Assembly: GCA_937974415.1 (NCBI GenBank)
Contig: CALJXB010000200.1
Location: forward strand, 1-7,808
DNA length: 7,808 nucleotides
Direction: 5' to 3'
From: an uncultured Kiloniellales bacterium
GTDB lineage: Bacteria > Pseudomonadota > Alphaproteobacteria > Kiloniellales > JAKSDN01
Part shown: in pieces, positions 1-6,507 of the stretch
How positions within the stretch are numbered: position 1 is the stretch's first letter
Layout of the letters: each line of letters starts with the position of its first letter
Notes under the pieces: model-generated
What the model was told of the DNA's origin: nothing
What the model saw: the letters and a program-made list of their open reading frames with translations, nothing else
Databases searched by the model: none
Translations under genes and position numbers: made by a program

Positions 1-1404
1 TTCGGGTTCGCCTCGGCAGAGGGTCGCGTAGCCGAGCAGCACGTAGGCGTAGGGATAGTTGGGATTGAGTTCCAAGGCCCGCTCCGCCTCCGCGGCGGCC
101 AAGCTTTGCGCCCGGCGGATCTCGAGCAGCAGCCGGCCGCGTACGAAGTGGGCGTAGTCGCTCTCCTCGTTGAGCCGAACCGACTGGTCTATGAGATCGA
201 AGGCCCGGGCCGAATCCTCATCGGGCACCTCCTTGTAGTCGTACTCGTTCTCCAGCAAGGCGCAGGACGCCAACATGGCCAAGGCCATGGCATTCCTCGG
301 GCTGCGTCGAACCACCAGCTCCAACAGCCGCGCGGCCTCGCGCTGATCCTCCAGGCCCACGGCCTGCATCCGTTGCGACGCCAGGGCCAGCAGCTCGTTG
401 TCCGTCAACTGATCCTCCGGGACGTCGCGGACTCTCTCCGCATCCCTCACGTGGATTTGCGAGCGGGCGGCGGAAACGATGTAGAAGGTGACGTCGTCCT
501 GCAGGGTGAAGGCGTCGCTCAAGGTGCCGTCGAACTGGTCGCCCCAAAGGTGGTTTCCCCGCTCGGCCTCGACCAACTGAGCCGTGACCCGAATTCGCTC
601 GCCGGATTTCCTGACGCTGCCGTGCAGCACGTAGTTCGCCCCCAGCTTGCGGCCGACCTCGGTCACGTCGACGGCCTTGCCCTTGAATTGAAAGGTCGAG
701 CTGCGCGCCAGCAGGTGCATCCCGGTCTGGCGCGAAAAGGCGGTGATGATCTCGTCCGTGAGGCCGTCGGCGAAATCGTCGAGGCTCTCGTCCCGGCTCA
801 GATTGTCGAACGGCAGAACCGCGACGACGGGACTTCGTCCTGCGTCGGGAGACTCGGACGAGGGGAGCTTACCGGCGCTGCGTTCCCCGCCGTCGTTTTG
901 CCAACGCCAAACCCGGACCGGCTCCCGGATGTTCTTGACCTCTTGGTCGCCCAGGTCTTCGAAGTCCTCGTCGATCTTGCCGCGCACCTGGCGGCAGGCG
1001 TCGCCCGAGAGGCAGATGCCGCCGGGTTCGGCGAGAGCCTCCAGCCGCGCGGCCACGTTGACGCCGTCGCCGTGGATATCGCCATCCTCGACGATAATGT
1101 CGCCGAGGTTGATGCCGACGCGAAGTGTGATCTTGAGGTCGTCGGGCACCTCGGCATTGCGCGCCGTCATGCCGCGCTGAATTGCGACGGCGCAGTTGAC
1201 CGCCTCGACGACGCTGGCGAACTCCACCAGCAGGCCGTCGCCCATGACCTTGACGATGCGGCCGCGATGCTCGGCGATCTTGGGGTCGATGAGCGCCTTG
1301 CGATGGGCCTTGAAATCGGTCAGCGTTCCCGCCTCGTCGACCCCCATGAGCCGCGAGTAGCCGACCACGTCGGCGGCCAGAATGGCGGCCAATCTGCGTT
1401 CCAA
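1..1404 (-). CDS. Adenylate/guanylate cyclase (class III) with TolB-like and TPR regions, 3' end beyond window
   Basis: Predicted to make cAMP from ATP in the cytoplasm. I translated 468 codons by hand; the frame stays open to the left edge, so the C-terminus is missing. Residues 1-165 are a class III cyclase domain: metal-binding Asp12 and Asp56 (44 apart, the usual distance), adenine-selecting Lys52 and Asp109, and transition-state Asn116 and Arg120 in GVNVAAR. All are present, so it should be active, and Lys/Asp favours ATP over GTP. A linker follows, then a TolB-like region (about 193-310, beginning VVAVLPFDNLS), then TPR-like helices from about 340 onward. No membrane segment is seen. 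The start must be the TTG at 1404-1402: an in-frame TAG lies 27 nt upstream with no other start codon between, and AGGGAGA sits 6 nt before it. It is a paralogue of the cyclase at 2612-4363 and divergent from the VOC gene. Family assignment is firm; the input signal is unknown. Confidence 0.93.
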   Translation of the reverse strand, partial: MERRLAAILAADVVGYSRLMGVDEAGTLTDFKAHRKALIDPKIAEHRGRIVKVMGDGLLVEFASVVEAVNCAVAIQRGMTARNAEVPDDLKITLRVGINLGDIIVEDGDIHGDGVNVAARLEALAEPGGICLSGDACRQVRGKIDEDFEDLGDQEVKNIREPVRVWRWQNDGGERSAGKLPSSESPDAGRSPVVAVLPFDNLSRDESLDDFADGLTDEIITAFSRQTGMHLLARSSTFQFKGKAVDVTEVGRKLGANYVLHGSVRKSGERIRVTAQLVEAERGNHLWGDQFDGTLSDAFTLQDDVTFYIVSAARSQIHVRDAERVRDVPEDQLTDNELLALASQRMQAVGLEDQREAARLLELVVRRSPRNAMALAMLASCALLENEYDYKEVPDEDSARAFDLIDQSVRLNEESDYAHFVRGRLLLEIRRAQSLAAAEAERALELNPNYPYAYVLLGYATLCRGEPE

Positions 1405-1410
1405 GCGCGC

Positions 1411-1417
1411 TCTCCCT
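1411..1417 (-). promoter_or_regulatory. Shine-Dalgarno for TTG-started cyclase 1
   Basis: AGGGAGA on the minus strand, 6 nt before the TTG at 1404-1402. It decides the start because an in-frame TAG just upstream excludes any longer protein. The second cyclase has GGGGAGA at the same 6-nt spacing. Confidence 0.75.
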
Positions 1418-1424
1418 CGCCTGA

Positions 1425-1459
1425 GAGACTAGCGGTCATGGGTCGGAGAATCCATGCCG
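1425..1459 (-). promoter_or_regulatory. Conserved two-block leader element of cyclase 1 (possible promoter)
   Basis: On the minus strand, CGGCATGGATTC (1459-1448) and CGCTAGTCTC (1434-1425) are separated by exactly 13 nt. Both blocks recur unchanged, with the same 13-nt spacer but different spacer sequence, upstream of the second cyclase. Fixed spacing with a diverged spacer is what a bipartite promoter or protein-binding site would show. Read as a promoter, GGATTC and TAGTCT lie 16 nt apart and transcription would start just ahead of the Shine-Dalgarno. The conservation is seen directly; the promoter role is inferred. Confidence 0.5.
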
Positions 1460-1563
1460 GAGGGAGATCTCGGGCAATCGGCTCGAGGGCTTTCCACTTT
1501 GCAGAGGTCGCGGTGGCGGTTCGGCCATGAAATAATCTTATCCGCTTCGACCTCGGTTCAATC

Positions 1564-1569
1564 AGGAGG
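1564..1569 (+). promoter_or_regulatory. Strong Shine-Dalgarno fixing the GTG start of the VOC gene
   Basis: A perfect AGGAGG lies 7 nt before the GTG at 1577-1579. The longer frame from the ATG at 1454 begins inside the conserved cyclase leader block and adds 41 residues that resemble no part of the VOC fold, so the GTG is preferred. Confidence 0.85.
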
Positions 1570-1576
1570 CAATAGA

Positions 1577-2179
1577 GTGCAGGACCGTCAAGCGCCTCAA
1601 CCCGATCTCAGGCCGCTCGCCGAACGAATCACCATCGCAACGGATATCTCGGCGACCGGGCTCGATACCCTGTCCAACAGCTTTCTCGGCGTCCCGGTCG
1701 AGATCTGCATCGCGACCCGTTCGCCCGAAACGACCATGAAAGCCCTGGTGGACCTGGGGATCGGCCCCTGGGGCCTCTACCAGTTCAACGAACGGACGGT
1801 TTCTGACCGCCGCTCCTACGGCGAGCCTGATCCCTACGTCATCAACGTCGCCTTCGCCCAGAACGGCCCCATCATTTGGGAGCTTATGGAGCCGGTGGTA
1901 GGGGCGGGGACCCTGCAGCAGGCCCTCGAAGACCGGGAGCAAGCCTTGCACCACGTGGCCTTCGACGGCTCCGGCCTGACCATCGAAGAGCGGCGCAAGG
2001 AGCTTCTGGACCGAGGCGCCCGGCCCGCCTTGTCGGGCACCTGGTTGGACCAGGTTCCCTTCACCTTCTTCGAAACGCCGGGGCTCGGCCCGGTGATTCT
2101 CGAAAGCTACGTGTTCCCGGCCAACTTCGTGCCGGAGCCCGATGCCTGGTACCCCGGCCCGCCGCCGGGCCGAGAGTGA
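1577..2179 (+). CDS. VOC-superfamily (glyoxalase/epimerase-fold) protein
   Basis: A 200-residue protein of the vicinal oxygen chelate superfamily, which includes glyoxalase I, methylmalonyl-CoA epimerase and extradiol dioxygenases. Two beta-alpha-beta-beta-beta halves can be read: about 38-110 and 122-180. The expected metal-ligand positions are Glu42 (VEICIA, where relatives usually have His), Glu102 (IIWELMEP), His126 (ALHHVAF) and Glu176 (VILESYV). The layout is closest to epimerase-like VOC proteins, but the substrate cannot be told from sequence. The first 35 or so residues are a non-conserved extension and the Pro-rich C-terminus is probably flexible. No signal peptide is seen, so it should be cytoplasmic. 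It is divergent from cyclase 1 and convergent with the DCC-family gene, with a 30-bp gap to it. An alternative ATG at 1454 is open but lacks a good ribosome site. Confidence 0.85.
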   Translation: MQDRQAPQPDLRPLAERITIATDISATGLDTLSNSFLGVPVEICIATRSPETTMKALVDLGIGPWGLYQFNERTVSDRRSYGEPDPYVINVAFAQNGPIIWELMEPVVGAGTLQQALEDREQALHHVAFDGSGLTIEERRKELLDRGARPALSGTWLDQVPFTFFETPGLGPVILESYVFPANFVPEPDAWYPGPPPGRE

Positions 2180-2195
2180 GTGCGAAGCTAAGGCC

Positions 2196-2209
2196 GCGGC
2201 TTCGGCCGC
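2196..2209. terminator. GC hairpin with TTCG loop between convergent genes
   Basis: GCGGC (2196-2200), TTCG loop, GCCGC (2205-2209): a perfect 5-bp stem with an extra-stable UUCG-type loop. It starts at the base next to the stop codon of the minus-strand DCC-family gene and 17 nt after the VOC stop. There is no T-tract on either side, so a classical intrinsic terminator is not proven. It may act as a bidirectional terminator or a 3'-end stabilising hairpin. Confidence 0.4.
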
Positions 2210-2578
2210 CTACCAGCGGCCGCGCCGCCGGTTCCAGCGGTAAAGCGCGGCGGCGAAGCCGTTGTAGGACCAGCGCCAGAGGCCGCGGACCAGCGGCAAG
2301 CCGCTGAGCCGCGCGAGCCACCCCTGGTTCGGCGTCAGGTCCCAGAGCGCCCGGAAGGCCTCGGAGCCGACCCGCACCGCGCCCGCCTCGTCCACGACAT
2401 GCAGGCGCTCGCGCACGAACTCGAGATCTGCGCCGACCTCGCCCACGGCCTCGTTGTCGGCGTGGACGTCGATCCAGTCGACTTCGGCCTCGCCGCCGCG
2501 GAGCCTGCGCCTCTGGTGGGCGATTCCGGCATCGCAAACCGGGCAGGCGCTGTTGTAATAGACCCGGGTCTTAGCCAT
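2210..2578 (-). CDS. DCC-family (DUF393) thiol-disulfide-oxidoreductase-like protein
   Basis: A 122-residue protein of the DUF393/DCC family (YuxK-like), a small thioredoxin-like group generally annotated as putative thiol-disulfide oxidoreductases. The N-terminal beta strand runs into a redox-type CxxC, Cys12 and Cys15 in NSACPVCDAG. Next come the WIDVHAD strand (about 35-41), the family's central LHVVDEAGAVRVGSEAFRAL segment (about 59-78), and a C-terminal Trp/Arg-rich amphipathic stretch (about 87-122) seen in many members. Length is typical. No signal peptide is present. It begins 33 bp after the cyclase 2 stop on the same strand, so it is probably the distal gene of that transcript. The ribosome site is weak (TAGAG), in keeping with read-through from upstream. 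The natural substrate of this family is not known to me. Confidence 0.85.
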   Translation of the reverse strand: MAKTRVYYNSACPVCDAGIAHQRRRLRGGEAEVDWIDVHADNEAVGEVGADLEFVRERLHVVDEAGAVRVGSEAFRALWDLTPNQGWLARLSGLPLVRGLWRWSYNGFAAALYRWNRRRGRW

Positions 2579-2611
2579 CGGCTCTACTTAGCCAGCGCCA
2601 CCGGCGGCCGC

Positions 2612-4363
2612 TCAGACCGCCAGGCCGACCTTGCGGTAGCCCTCAAGCCAATGCTCGGCGTCCTCGGGGCGCTTGCACATCCTGACATGGGTCGCCGCAT
2701 AGAAGGAGAAGTCGGCATCTTGGGGACAGTTCTCGTCGAAGGTCTGCTTGGCGGCGAGCGCCTCTTCCATACGCCCAAGCTGCGCATAGTTGATCGCCAG
2801 GAGGATAAAGGAGTGCAAGGGCGGGTTTCGCCAGCTCTTGTAAATCTCGACCGCCTTCTCGTAATCCCGCAGCATATAGCTCGCCTCGGCGCACTGTTCG
2901 TAAAAAAGGTGCGACGTATGGGGGTCGTAGCGAAGCGCCTTGGTCAGCTGCTCCACTCCCGCCGCCGGGTCACCCAGGTAGGCCAGGACATAACCCCGGC
3001 TCATCATGGCGAAGATGTCGTTCGGATTGAGGGCCACGGCCTTCCTGGAATGGGCCTCGGCCAAGTCGTGCAGACCTGACAGAATGTAGACGTAACCGGC
3101 CGTGGCGTGGATGAAGTGGTCGCCCTCGCCTGCCGCCAACGCCCGTTCGACGCTCTCGAGCGCCGCCGGGGTCGGGTCGGTCCCGATCGGATTGACGGTA
3201 TAGAGGCTGTAGGCGTGAGCCAAGGCGATGTAAGCATGGGCCGGCGCGCAGTCCGGGTCGATCTCGACCGCCTGGGTGAGGCGCTCAAGCGCCAGGGGAT
3301 CTTGCCCGCTGGACTGGTCGTAGAGCCAGCGCCCATGCAGAAAGCAGTCGTAGGCCGAAAGGTTTTCGCTCGGCTTGCGCCGCACGGTCTCGACCAGGGC
3401 GCCCTGCAGACGGACCGGCAGCAGCGCGACGACGGTTTGGGTGATCTCGTCCTGAAGATCGAAGATGTCCTCCAGTTCCCGGTCGTAGCGTTCGGCCCAG
3501 ACATGGTTCCCGCTCGCTGCTTCGATGAGCTGGGCGGTGACGCGGACCCGGTTGCCGGCTTTGCGCACGGAACCTTCGACTATGTAGGCGACGCCCAATT
3601 CCCGGCCGATGTCTTGCACCTTCAGCGCCTTGCCCTTGTAAGAGAAGGAAGAGTTGCGGGCGATGACGAAGAGTTCGTGGAAGCGGCTCAGCTCCGTGAT
3701 GATGTCCTCGGTGATGCCGTCGGAGAAATAGTCCTGCTCCGGGTCTCCGCTCATGTTGTTGAACGGCAGAACGGCGATCGACGGTCGGTCGGGCAGGGTC
3801 AAGGGTTCCGACGAACCGGACTCCGAATCGGGCGGAACGGTGCCCAATTCGGACTGGGGCCACTGCCAAACGGCGACCGGCTGCGCGATATTCTTGAGGC
3901 TCTGTTCGCCCATGGGCACGAAGGCGACGTCGAGCTTGCCGCGGACGTTCTGGTAGACCATGTCGGAAACGCAGACGCCGCCCGGCCGGGCCAGCGCCTC
4001 CAGCCGGGCGGCGACGTTGACCCCGTCGCCGTAAACGTCGCTGCCCTCGACCATGACATCCCCGAGGTTGATGCCGATGCGCAGCTGGATGCGCCGGTCG
4101 CCGGAAGTCCCGGGCTCCCAGGCGTCCAGTCCCTGCTGAATCGCGACGGCGGCGCTGACCGCCTCGACCACGCTCGGGAACTCGGCCAGGAGCCCATCGC
4201 CCATGAGTTTGACGATGCGGCCTTTGCGCTCCGCGATCAGGGGCTGGACCAGATCTCGCCGGAGAGTCCCTAGGCGCGCGAGGGTTTCCGCCTCGTTCGC
4301 GCCCATGAGACGCGAGTAGCCGACCACGTCGGCGGCAAGTATGGCGGCAAGTCTTCGTTCCAA
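2612..4363 (-). CDS. Adenylate cyclase (class III) with TolB-like and TPR regions
   Basis: A complete 583-residue protein predicted to make cAMP. The cyclase domain spans about 1-165 with the full catalytic set: metal Asp12 and Asp56, Lys52 and Asp109 for adenine, Asn116 and Arg120. The TolB-like region is about 193-310, carrying IAVLPFNNMSGDP and DGITEDIITELSRF, a combination common in alphaproteobacterial cyclases. TPR-like helix pairs fill about 340-575 (for example PAHAYIALAHAYSLY and DIFAMMSRGYVLAYLGDP) and probably bind a partner. No membrane segment is seen. I chose the TTG at 4363-4361. It gives the same N-terminus as cyclase 1, has GGGGAGA 6 nt upstream, and lies just after the shared leader element. 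The frame also stays open to an ATG at 4483, but its 40 extra residues overlap that element and are absent from the paralogue. The DCC-family gene follows after 33 bp. Confidence 0.93.
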   Translation of the reverse strand: MERRLAAILAADVVGYSRLMGANEAETLARLGTLRRDLVQPLIAERKGRIVKLMGDGLLAEFPSVVEAVSAAVAIQQGLDAWEPGTSGDRRIQLRIGINLGDVMVEGSDVYGDGVNVAARLEALARPGGVCVSDMVYQNVRGKLDVAFVPMGEQSLKNIAQPVAVWQWPQSELGTVPPDSESGSSEPLTLPDRPSIAVLPFNNMSGDPEQDYFSDGITEDIITELSRFHELFVIARNSSFSYKGKALKVQDIGRELGVAYIVEGSVRKAGNRVRVTAQLIEAASGNHVWAERYDRELEDIFDLQDEITQTVVALLPVRLQGALVETVRRKPSENLSAYDCFLHGRWLYDQSSGQDPLALERLTQAVEIDPDCAPAHAYIALAHAYSLYTVNPIGTDPTPAALESVERALAAGEGDHFIHATAGYVYILSGLHDLAEAHSRKAVALNPNDIFAMMSRGYVLAYLGDPAAGVEQLTKALRYDPHTSHLFYEQCAEASYMLRDYEKAVEIYKSWRNPPLHSFILLAINYAQLGRMEEALAAKQTFDENCPQDADFSFYAATHVRMCKRPEDAEHWLEGYRKVGLAV

Positions 4364-4369
4364 GCGCTG

Positions 4370-4376
4370 TCTCCCC
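4370..4376 (-). promoter_or_regulatory. Shine-Dalgarno for TTG-started cyclase 2
   Basis: GGGGAGA on the minus strand, 6 nt before the TTG at 4363-4361. It has the same type and spacing as the cyclase 1 site and supports the shorter protein over the ATG at 4483. Confidence 0.65.
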
Positions 4377-4384
4377 GGCAAGAG

Positions 4385-4419
4385 GAGACTAGCGATGGAG
4401 GGCACGGGAATCCATGCCG
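4385..4419 (-). promoter_or_regulatory. Conserved two-block leader element of cyclase 2 (possible promoter)
   Basis: Second copy of the bipartite element: CGGCATGGATTC (4419-4408), 13-nt spacer, CGCTAGTCTC (4394-4385) on the minus strand. The spacer and the sequence outside the blocks have diverged from copy 1. The distance from the proximal block to the TTG start is 21 nt here and 20 nt in copy 1. Promoter function is inferred from conservation and position only. Confidence 0.5.
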
Positions 4420-4557
4420 TTGGGCGCCCCTGGGTCGAAGCGGTCCCAGGCGCAGGGGAACGGCGGCCGAGGCTGTTGCGCATGGTCGGCCCCTGGACCT
4501 AGCATCGCTAATCAATCGGACTGCCTATAGGAAACCGGCGAGGGGGAGCATCAGGTC

Positions 4558-5460
4558 ATGCGCACACACGAGAACACCAAGGTCGGGATGATCGGCCTGG
4601 GTAACATGGGCCGCGCTTTGGCCGACGCCCTGTTGTCCGGCGGATTCCAGGTAACCGTGTGGAACCGGACGGCCGCGAAGGCCGATCCCTTAGTGGACGC
4701 CGGCGCAAGCGTTGCGGCCAGCCCCGCGGAGGCCGCGGAGCGCTCGGACGTGCTGGTGGTCTGCCTGTTGGATCACGCGGCCACGCGCGCGGCCGTCCTG
4801 ACCGAGGAGGCCGGCACCGCCCTGAAAGGCAAGGCCCTGGTGCAGTTGAGCACGACCACGGTCGACGAGGTCGAAGAGACGGCGCGCTGGGCCGAGACGA
4901 ACGGGGTCGCCTTCCTCAAGGGCGCCATTCTGGTCTATCCGGATGCCATCCGCGCCGGCCGCGGCGAGATCCTCTACGGCGGGCCGAAGGACCTCTTCGA
5001 CAGCTGGCGCCCGCTGCTCGACGCCATGGGCGGCCAGCCCTGCTTGGTCAGCGGCCGTCCGGCGGATACTGTCGGGCCGACGAGCGCTTGTTACTCCTTC
5101 CTCTATTCGGCCTTGCTGAGCTTCCTGCACGGCGCGGCCGTCTGCCACCGCAGCGGCGTCCCGGTCGAAGCCTTCACGCGAAACGTCATCGAGCCTTTCG
5201 TCATGGGAGGGTCGCTGATGAACTTTCTCAACAGCGCAGGACGGGCGGCAGACGCGCGGCGCTACGACGAAGACCTGCAGGCGACCCTCGATGTCTGGAA
5301 CGACGCCCTGCGTCAGACGATCGCCGACATCGAAGCCATCGAAATCGACACCGCGACCCTTCGGCCCTTCAAGGCGCTGCTCGACCGGACCGCCGAGGCG
5401 GGCCACGGCCAAGAGGACATCGCGGCGGTGTTCGAGACCTTGATCGCGGACAAGCGTTAG
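4558..5460 (+). CDS. NADPH-dependent imine-reductase-like / 6PGDH-fold oxidoreductase
   Basis: A 300-residue soluble protein of the beta-hydroxyacid dehydrogenase / imine reductase group. Residues 8-160 form a Rossmann domain with GLGNMG (13-18) and VWNRT (34-38) followed by Lys41, the pattern that binds the 2'-phosphate of NADPH. VCLLDHAA (68-75) and KGAILVYPDAI (121-131) match imine reductase signatures better than those of 3-hydroxyisobutyrate dehydrogenases. The catalytic Lys of the latter, six residues after the first Gly of GxG, is replaced by Tyr179 in GPTSACYS. Imine reductases carry Asp or Tyr there. Residues 175-300 are the all-helical domain that forms the active site by domain swapping in a dimer. 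Likely reaction: reduction of a cyclic or carbonyl-derived imine; the natural substrate is unknown. The start has a modest CAGG site 4 nt upstream and a GGGGGAG further back. Divergent from cyclase 2. Confidence 0.85.
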   Translation: MRTHENTKVGMIGLGNMGRALADALLSGGFQVTVWNRTAAKADPLVDAGASVAASPAEAAERSDVLVVCLLDHAATRAAVLTEEAGTALKGKALVQLSTTTVDEVEETARWAETNGVAFLKGAILVYPDAIRAGRGEILYGGPKDLFDSWRPLLDAMGGQPCLVSGRPADTVGPTSACYSFLYSALLSFLHGAAVCHRSGVPVEAFTRNVIEPFVMGGSLMNFLNSAGRAADARRYDEDLQATLDVWNDALRQTIADIEAIEIDTATLRPFKALLDRTAEAGHGQEDIAAVFETLIADKR

Positions 5461-5484
5461 CGCGGATTCGGCCGCCCGCTAGCG
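5455..5484. terminator. Hairpin whose two arms contain the two convergent stop codons
   Basis: CGTTAGCG (5455-5462) pairs with CGCTAGCG (5477-5484): 8 bp including one G-T wobble, around a 14-nt loop. The left arm holds the TAG of the oxidoreductase and the right arm the TAG of the minus-strand SnoaL gene. There is no T-tract. It is probably a shared bidirectional transcript end, but only base pairing supports this. Confidence 0.4.
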
Positions 5485-5886
5485 GTTCCCACGGATCTGC
5501 CGCTCGTAGTCCTCCGCGTCATAGCCGCCGTCCGCTGCGACGATGAGCCCGTCGTCGTCGAGCCGCCAGTTCTGCCAGCCGACGATGCTGACGACGTTCC
5601 CGGTTCCGCCGGGTCCGCTGTTGGTGCCTTCGAGGGTCCAAAGAAAGATCGCCTGCTTGCCGCCCGAGCGAAGGTCGTCCATGCGCAGTACCAGATCCGG
5701 GAAGTCGACGAAAAAAGCCCCCATGGCTTCGGCGATCGCCGGCCGGCCGATGGTCGGGGGCCCGGCGTTGATGACGCTCGTCGCGTCCTCGGCGAAGAAC
5801 GAGGCCACCGCCTCGCCAGAGCGTGAACACCAGGCTTGCGTGTAGCCTTCGGCCATCTTGCGGATGGCGGCCGGGTCCAATGGCAT
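5479..5886 (-). CDS. SnoaL-like / NTF2-fold protein
   Basis: A 135-residue protein with the cone-shaped alpha+beta NTF2 fold of the SnoaL-like family. The N-terminal helix (about 5-32, IRKMAEGYTQAWCSR) leads into FFAEDATSVINAGPPTIGRPAIAEAM, the usual 'decay and reset' segment of these proteins. Next come FPDLVLRMDDL (62-72) and WTLEGTNSGPGGTGN (83-97), close to the 'W..xGTxxGP...G' signature of SnoaL-type polyketide cyclase relatives. The family includes isomerases, cyclases, dehydratases and binding proteins, so a reaction cannot be assigned; Asp34 and Asp70 are possible pocket acids. No signal peptide. A TAGGA ribosome site lies 6-7 nt before the ATG. It converges on the oxidoreductase with 18 bp between stops and lies 122 bp downstream of the IalB-like gene, so it may have its own promoter. 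Confidence 0.85.
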   Translation of the reverse strand: MPLDPAAIRKMAEGYTQAWCSRSGEAVASFFAEDATSVINAGPPTIGRPAIAEAMGAFFVDFPDLVLRMDDLRSGGKQAIFLWTLEGTNSGPGGTGNVVSIVGWQNWRLDDDGLIVAADGGYDAEDYERQIRGNR

Positions 5887-6008
5887 GGCGGGTCCTACCG
5901 AATCGCCTTCGATGTCGCGCGGTTCGCGAGGCTAGGGGGTCGCGGCGGCCGTGTCCACGAAGATCGTCGCCAAGACCGGGCGTCGGACATGCAGCCGGCG
6001 GTGCGGCC

Positions 6009-6479
6009 CTACTCGCCGATGCGCTCCAGATACGTCCGGTGAGCCTTGGTGAAGCCGATAAGCGTCACGTGTTCCTTGACGGCGGCCGCGCCGCGGCCGT
6101 CGTAAAGCGAGATGTCGACCCCTTCACCCTTGCGGAACTGTTCGACGAGCTCGTCGGCCTGAACGAAAACGCAATAGGAGTCGTAGCAGTAGTCCGTGAC
6201 GATGATGGTATCGCCCTGGACGTTGATTTCCGCACGGCCGAAACTCTCGCCGGCGCCGGTGACTTGGACCTCATGCGCGCCATTCAAACGCTGGACCGCG
6301 ATTCCCAGCCAGTCACCCTTGCCAATGCTGCCGGCGAGCAGCGACAGATAGCAGTGGGAAACGGCCGCGGGATCACTGTTGTCGCAGACCACCGCCCAAT
6401 CGGCGGCTTGCTCCGCCCGGGCACCGGCGCTCACGGCCAGGAACGCCAAGCTAACGACTAGAATCCCGAGGCGCGTCAT
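6009..6479 (-). CDS. Secreted IalB-like (invasion-associated locus B family) protein
   Basis: A 156-residue exported protein. Residues 1-22 are a clear Sec signal peptide: MTR, a hydrophobic stretch LGILVVSLAFLAVSA, and an AxA cleavage site (ARA before Glu23). The mature part opens with WAVVCD and has four cysteines, Cys32, Cys43, Cys98 and Cys103, in a layout (W-x3-C, later C-x4-C) resembling the IalB family, which suggests two periplasmic disulfides. IalB-like proteins are common in Alphaproteobacteria; the name comes from the Bartonella locus linked to erythrocyte invasion, but most members are in free-living species with no known role. The match is by pattern, not by strong motif, so 'exported cysteine-paired protein' is the safer reading. 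It starts 40 bp after the leucine-zipper gene and has AGGTG 4 nt before the ATG. Co-transcription with that gene is plausible. Confidence 0.75.
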   Translation of the reverse strand: MTRLGILVVSLAFLAVSAGARAEQAADWAVVCDNSDPAAVSHCYLSLLAGSIGKGDWLGIAVQRLNGAHEVQVTGAGESFGRAEINVQGDTIIVTDYCYDSYCVFVQADELVEQFRKGEGVDISLYDGRGAAAVKEHVTLIGFTKAHRTYLERIGE

Positions 6480-6507
6480 GTGGCACCTACACAGATCCCC
6501 GACAGCC

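Noticed and set aside
106..1530. Long plus-strand open frame (474 codons) antisense to cyclase 1
   Set aside because: The minus strand encodes a full catalytic cyclase domain in motif order. The plus frame has no recognisable domain and is long only because of high GC codon bias.
1577..2179. Assignment of the VOC protein as methylmalonyl-CoA epimerase
   Set aside because: The first metal His is Glu, and no methylmalonyl-CoA pathway gene lies nearby, so only the superfamily can be supported.
3107..4273. Plus-strand open frame (388 codons) antisense to cyclase 2
   Set aside because: It resembles the antisense frame over cyclase 1 only because the two cyclases are paralogous. No domain and no convincing ribosome site.
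4659..5546. Plus-strand Arg-rich frame overlapping the oxidoreductase
   Set aside because: An out-of-frame shadow rich in Arg, Gly and Pro; the Rossmann motifs lie in the other frame.
5823..6461. Plus-strand frame of 212 codons opposite the IalB-like gene
   Set aside because: The minus strand has a signal peptide, paired cysteines and a ribosome site; the plus frame shows none of these.
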